This document shows positions 59,147 to 64,000 of a stretch of 64,000 nt of DNA, one piece after another. Position numbers and translations under genes: made by a program. Each line of letters opens with the position of its first letter. Positions within the stretch are counted from its first letter, which is position 1. The notes beneath the pieces were generated by a model, which did not search any database, was not told the origin of the DNA, and saw nothing but the letters and a program-made list of their open reading frames with translations. Source of the DNA: Pararge aegeria (lineage: Eukaryota; Arthropoda; Insecta; Lepidoptera; Nymphalidae). The DNA lies in the NCBI RefSeq assembly GCF_905163445.1, contig NC_053193.1, forward strand, positions 2,418,001-2,482,000, read 5' to 3'.

Positions 59147-59489
59147 ACATTATTTATTTATTAGGTTTTCAAGGGAAACAAACACTACTATTACACATAA
59201 TAGTAATGCCGTATTTTTATATCAGATAAACCTCAGACAAGTTGATATTGTCTCCTAAAAATGTTTTCCTTCGCTCTCAAAGATCATTTGCTTTCAAACA
59301 CACATAACCCCGAAAAGATGGGCGCAGTGGGTATAAACTTGTGTTATATATGACTATAATACGAGTATGTATGCACATTCGCCGTGAAACCTGAAACGTA
59401 GAAGCTTTTAACTCATTAGACCCTTCTAATTAAATAATTATTATAATTGAATTGGAAACCCCTACGTGAAACTATATCAATATAACGCA
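59147..59489. other. no recognised feature
   Basis: AT-rich; a weak SINE-like stretch at 59240-59340. Confidence 0.4.
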
Positions 59490-59565
59490 TGGCAAATTCA
59501 ATTATGTTCTAAACGCAAAGTAACTTACCGAAAGCTATTATGATACGTGACACGTGTTGAGCCAA
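59490..59565. repeat. dispersed repeat, copy 1 of 2
   Basis: cgcaaagtaacttaccgaaa and gtgacacgtgttgagcca, as at 60190-60262. Confidence 0.8.
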
Positions 59566-60189
59566 ATCAAATCGTTGGATTGTCTACACTATGTTTATGT
59601 AACTTACTCCGTTTCTGCGTAAAAGAAGAACGTTTAAAAAACATAAGTGAAATACGACGGCCAGATAAAAACAGGATTTCGTTGTTTTGGTTGGATATAT
59701 AACAAATTCGCATGCTCAAGTTACTGAAAAAATACTCCAATTGCTATAGTTGTCACTAAAATATTTGAAGAGTTCTACTGTGACCACATAGGAAGTATAT
59801 AGTTTTAAACAAAAAAATATTTTTTCTAATCGTAAATATCAGAGGTCTGAGGTAACAAACATAAAAAAACAACCGAATTGATAACCTCCACCTTTTTCGT
59901 AATTCGGTTAATAAAACATCGTTAGTAAGATAACATGCAATACAAAGTACGTTTTTATATAGTGAGAGCCAAATAAATTCGCTATTCACTGATAAGGCCG
60001 CCTTTTGTATTCTACTTCATTCTCGAAGTGATTGTTCTTTTAGAAGTTATACTTCTTTTGGTGCATTAGGGAAAAATGATGAGAGTAAATTTTTACGACA
60101 CCGTCACAAAAAACCGACACCCTGAAGTTAGCTATAAGGTTTAACACTGTACACTTTCAATTTAATTATATTCATATTGAACATAATTA
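59566..60189. other. no gene; LINE tail piece at 59990-60040
   Basis: actgataaggccgccttttg is the second half of the LINE hairpin tail. Confidence 0.45.
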
Positions 60190-60262
60190 AATTCGATTAT
60201 GTTCTGAACGCAAAGTAACTTACCGAAAGCTATTTTATGATGCGTGACACGTGTTGAGCCAA
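60190..60262. repeat. dispersed repeat, copy 2 of 2
   Basis: Counterpart of 59490-59565, 700 bp away in the same orientation. Confidence 0.8.
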
Positions 60263-60834
60263 GAACGAGATTCGAGAGAGGAGTTCTTTAATTATGTAGA
60301 AATATTTTTTTGTGATATTTAAGTAGTCTTTATTTAACTAGATAATGCGTTATAATAAAACTTACAATGTATCAATTACATTTTTTTTATCGTTAGTGTC
60401 GTTTTTTCTACAAGCTTAGAATAAGGTGAAAGGTAAAATTTTTGAAAAGATTTTTCTCTTATTACGAAGTATAACTTCTAACGCGTGTACATGGAACACC
60501 CATGTGTTTTTTTTTGTTTTTTTGAATGATGTTGTGAACAAATAAAGAGTAGATACTTATTAATAAATAATTACCATAGCCAGCTACATGTTCGTAAGCT
60601 GTATATCGTCTACATATAGCTCATGGAAAGCGTTCGGTGTCGATGACGCGAGTTCCGTGATTTTAGTTTACCCAAAAAGTACTCAACGCGCCGAAAGGAG
60701 TTTTCACCTAAAAAAAATGGCCTATTTTCAGCTAAGTATATTCATGAAGGAATCAACGAGGCGTGTCTATAATTAATGTTGCCTGCTCAGGTAGAAAGGT
60801 CTTCGAGCGAAAGAAATTAATTTACTGTGAGTAC
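60263..60834. other. no recognised feature
   Basis: AT-rich; the frame at 60588-60776 has no recognisable domain. Confidence 0.4.
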
Positions 60835-61620
60835 ATTACAAACACAGAATTGCGAACGTACAGAAACCGTGTACACGACTAATAGTCAAGCAACAAAAAC
60901 CACTCTAGTAATGTGTCTCGAACAGGCGGTTAGTCACTTCATTTATGCAGTTGAGTTTTTTACTAATATTAAAGTTTAATTGTTTTTACTTATAACTTAA
61001 AGTCTGATTTCGAATAAAGAATTTTCTGGATATTTTAATCGTATTTTTACCTACACTTGGACGAAACATAAATTATATAAATTTAAAATGCTGGTAATTT
61101 TTTTTGGATTCGACAGGATTTGAACCTGTCTCTCTGGCAACGTGACTTTGACCACTAAGCTACGGCTCTCCAAGTGCCGATGCTGAAATTAGTATATGCA
61201 TTTTTATCAGTCTTTATAGCGACTGCACCACCTAGTAGCAAACATTGCAATTCCGATCTACTTTTCGAAGATCCATATTACAATGATACACATTGAAAAA
61301 AGAGATGACACATTGCTTTTTTATAATTTTTATCGTGTTTATACCTACACGTGGAGGAAATATAAATTTTATATATTTAAAATGCATATAAAATTTTCAT
61401 CATTATTTTACTGTCTCTAATGTACTGTAATGTTCTAAACGTTGACTTTAAAATGGTGAAAATGGAAAAATTTTGTGAGCTAGCAACATTTCGCGGGTCT
61501 GAAGTGAGACGTGCTTTGGGCGTTTTCTCTGATTTTGGACACAATACACTGCATGCAGTAATGGCTGAATGAGTATTCTGCATGTTCTGAATTCTGTGAT
61601 TAAAAAGATAACCTTCTCAA
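60835..61620. repeat. dispersed repeat family L, copy 3, interrupted
   Basis: 60848-60940 and 61435-61600 carry the two halves of family L (ccgtgtacacgactaatag; gagctagcaacatttcgcgg). 61085-61240 between them holds a SINE. Confidence 0.65.
61125..61240 (-). repeat. SINE with tRNA-like head (family K), copy 2
   Basis: The - strand reads gagccgtagcttagtggtca and agacaggttcaaatcctgtc. The short spacing is tRNA-like, but the acceptor ends do not pair and a copy exists at 30165. Confidence 0.6.
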
Positions 61621-62050
61621 ATGTGAGTCCTGTTTGGTAGCGATTTTACTAGAATTTTAAACTTGCCAAGATCTAAAAGACCGTCTTTAATAGCCTAATA
61701 GCCCCCTTCTCGACTAAAGGCGTATTCAAACGGCAGGGTTCGCACATAATTACTACGTTTGGCAGATGGGTTGGTGATCGCAGTAAATGGTAGTAGGAGA
61801 AAAGTGCAGTGATATGTAACTCACGCATGCGGCTAATGGCTGAATTAGGATTCTGTATGTTCTCAATTCTGTGATTAAAAAGATAACCTTCTCAGATGTG
61901 AGTCCTGTTTGGAAGCGATTTTGCTAGATTTTAAACTTGCCAAGAACTAAAAGAGCCTAATAGTCCAATTCTGGACTAAGTGCGTCTTGGAAGACGGGTA
62001 GGTGATCGCAGTAGATAGTAGAAGAAGCATAGTATACGCTACTGCAGTTA
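61557..62050. repeat. local tandem duplication
   Basis: Both units carry tgattaaaaagataaccttc, gtgagtcctgtttgg and aaacttgccaaga. The units start near 61557 and 61836. Confidence 0.85.
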
Positions 62051-62130
62051 AATTCTCTTAGTCGCCTCGTACGACACCCGCGGGACGAGATTTGTGCCAA
62101 CTGTTTTCTGATCTGCCGTCACCACTTTCT

Positions 62131-62447
62131 GACGTCCTCCTTGCGCAACGGTGAGCGCTATAAATTTAAGTAGGAGGCCCCGTGTTCGATTCCCGACAGG
62201 GGCAATTCGGGAATTTATGATTTAAATTTCCTCTGGTCTGGTCTGGTGGGAGGCCTTGACCGTGTAGTTATTGTACCGCGATTGTTGTTAGCGATTTAGT
62301 GTACAAGTGCGATGTCGCGTGGAAACCGATTGGGGATATGAATACCGTGCTCCTTAGCTGGTTAGCCCGCTACCATCTTAGACTGCATCATCACTTACCA
62401 CCAGGTGAGATTGTAGTACAGGGCTAACTTGTAGCGGAATAAAAAGT
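62131..62447 (+). repeat. SINE family C, full length
   Basis: The A-box region (ttgcgcaacggtgagcgc), B box (gtgttcgattcccgac), body and ggaataaaaag end are all present. Confidence 0.92.
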
Positions 62448-62617
62448 AGAAAAACCACTTTGCGAAACTAAATACAAAGTACAAAGCAACGCTATAGAAC
62501 CATACTATATTTTCTGTGAAGTTTATAGTGTTGCGTATCTAACGTACATATTTTATGTGTAAACTATACGTTTTAGTTTTGCAATAACTTGAGATTTAGT
62601 TCCGCGATTTATAATTT

Positions 62618-63100
62618 ACTAGCTGTTGCACGCGACTTCGTCTGCGTTTGATTTTGTTTTTTGATGTGGCATTAAATTTAGTTGTAGTTCTATAAAAATT
62701 AAAGTACTCAGTATCGCTAAGCCTTGAATGAGGGGTTTGCTGCTGTCCACCGAGGAGTCCTGTCCTCTATCTCCAACCACAGTTTGGACAACATTAGACA
62801 CATAATATAACCTCTATAGTACAAAAATAAATATTTAAATCGGTTATAATTTGTCGGAGTTATGGTATAAATCGTCAAACTATACCATCCCCTCTTCCAA
62901 AGGAACCGAGCTTAATGTCGGGATAAAAAGTATCCTATATTACTTCTAACACTTCCAAGAATTTGTGCACAAAGTTTCATGAGGATCGGTTAAGTAGTTT
63001 TTTCGTGAAAGCGTAACAAACAAACTTACATTGACATTTATAATATTAGCAGGGATAGGGATAGGGATAGGGATAGCGATAGGGATAGGGATAATATTTT
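62618..63100 (+). mobile_element. Helitron-like element with (AGGGAT)n end, copy 2
   Basis: Matches 25318-25815 throughout and ends in about eight agggat units. Confidence 0.7.
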
Positions 63101-64000
63101 ATACTGGCGCTCTGAGTCAAGGTGATCTAGACGCTACGTTCTTTTTTAATTGGTTACCTTGTGCTTAAGAGATTCCTTGTTAAATTTTCCCGAGATAACA
63201 AGGTACAGAATTCTCCACGCCTCCACTGCGGCAACACATTTTTAAACATCCCACCTTTCCAAGTAAACGATAAGGTTTCCTTTTTATTGCTGTTTGCTTT
63301 TAGGCGTAGCTTTATTGCAACGAGCAATTACGGCCGCAAGTCACTTCACAGTCTTCATTTCTTCAGAGTTTCGGTATAGAAGTGAATTAACTGAACGAAA
63401 ATATTATTAATTTAGTAGTACTGGACCTTTTTGTGACAAAGCTCGTCCGGGTACTTATTGCTGCCGCTAAACAGCATTGTTGCAAATGCTGTGTTCCGGT
63501 CTGCAGGCTTGGTCCGAAAATTATAACTAAATAAAAAAAAAATTAACTGAATAAAAAAAAATTATAACCGAATTAAAAGAAAAATATAAATTAATTAAAA
63601 AAAAAAACATCCGTGCAAGCCCGCAAGGCTGCGTCCCATCGAAACCGCGATAAATGTAAAATGATAGACGGAGAAGACTTTTTAGCCCGGGAAAATACAC
63701 AAAGCCCGTGGGATTACGATAATCGAAAGAAACGCGGGCGACGACTAGTGTATATAACCACACCCATTTAACACATTGAATATATTGCTATTATATTTGT
63801 ACTATATTATATACTACACTATAATATATATATTATATTTGTGCTATACAATTGATGTTTTTTGTATCAAAAGAAGTGGACTAATCATACACAAGAAAAG
63901 ACGTGGACCAGGAAACACTTATCTCTTTAAGAGTTCTCTTCCAGTGAACCTAGGAAGGGGAGAAAGGAAGGAGTTCTCTCCCTCTCCATTTCTCGCTTCC
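63101..64000. other. no gene; family M fragment at 63440-63505
   Basis: ttattgctgccgctaaacag and tgctgtgttccggtctg mark the fragment. The remainder is A-rich or AT-rich low complexity. Confidence 0.45.

Noticed and set aside
61125..61180. possible tRNA gene on the - strand
   Set aside because: A- and B-box-like words are present, but the ends cannot form an acceptor stem, and a related copy at 30165 shows it is a SINE head.

Overview
The window is animal nuclear DNA, almost certainly from a moth or butterfly. It is AT-rich and intron-containing, with a very high density of short retroelements. Three tRNA-derived SINE families, several 5'-truncated non-LTR retrotransposons, Helitron-like pieces and small inverted-repeat (MITE) elements make up much of the sequence. 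Their types are typical of Lepidoptera. The species cannot be named from the sequence alone.

Host genes are few. A secreted lipase of the pancreatic-lipase family (lipase A) lies on the + strand at 3703-7161 in two exons. On the - strand is a head-to-tail cluster of close relatives. It consists of a lipase copy broken by a frameshift (C, 44891-43631), an apparently intact lipase (B, 42707-37216), and a relic array of lipase tail fragments (36160-35373). All full copies share one phase-1 intron after the signal peptide region. Copies B and C also share about 650 bp of upstream sequence, including a perfect TGACGTCA site, so the promoter was duplicated with the gene. The intron of C is 248 bp and that of B is about 4.46 kb; the difference is filled with mobile elements.

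At 12005-11777 (-) is one exon that reads as part of a myosin motor domain, most like class V. It ends in a good splice donor, and a MITE fragment lies directly against its acceptor. No partner exon was found.

The rest is layered transposon debris. Notable parts are a CR1-group LINE with an open reverse-transcriptase C-terminus and a conserved 3' hairpin (47765-49229), seven further copies of that hairpin tail, hAT-like elements with 8-bp target duplications (33776-34285, 29610-29734), nested SINEs (22355-22930, 25851-26505, 27655-28080, 54450-54930), and several perfect hairpins or palindromes (5024-5080, 39564-39637, 44931-44971, 47192-47231). No prokaryotic-type systems, CRISPR arrays, rRNA or convincing functional tRNA genes were seen.
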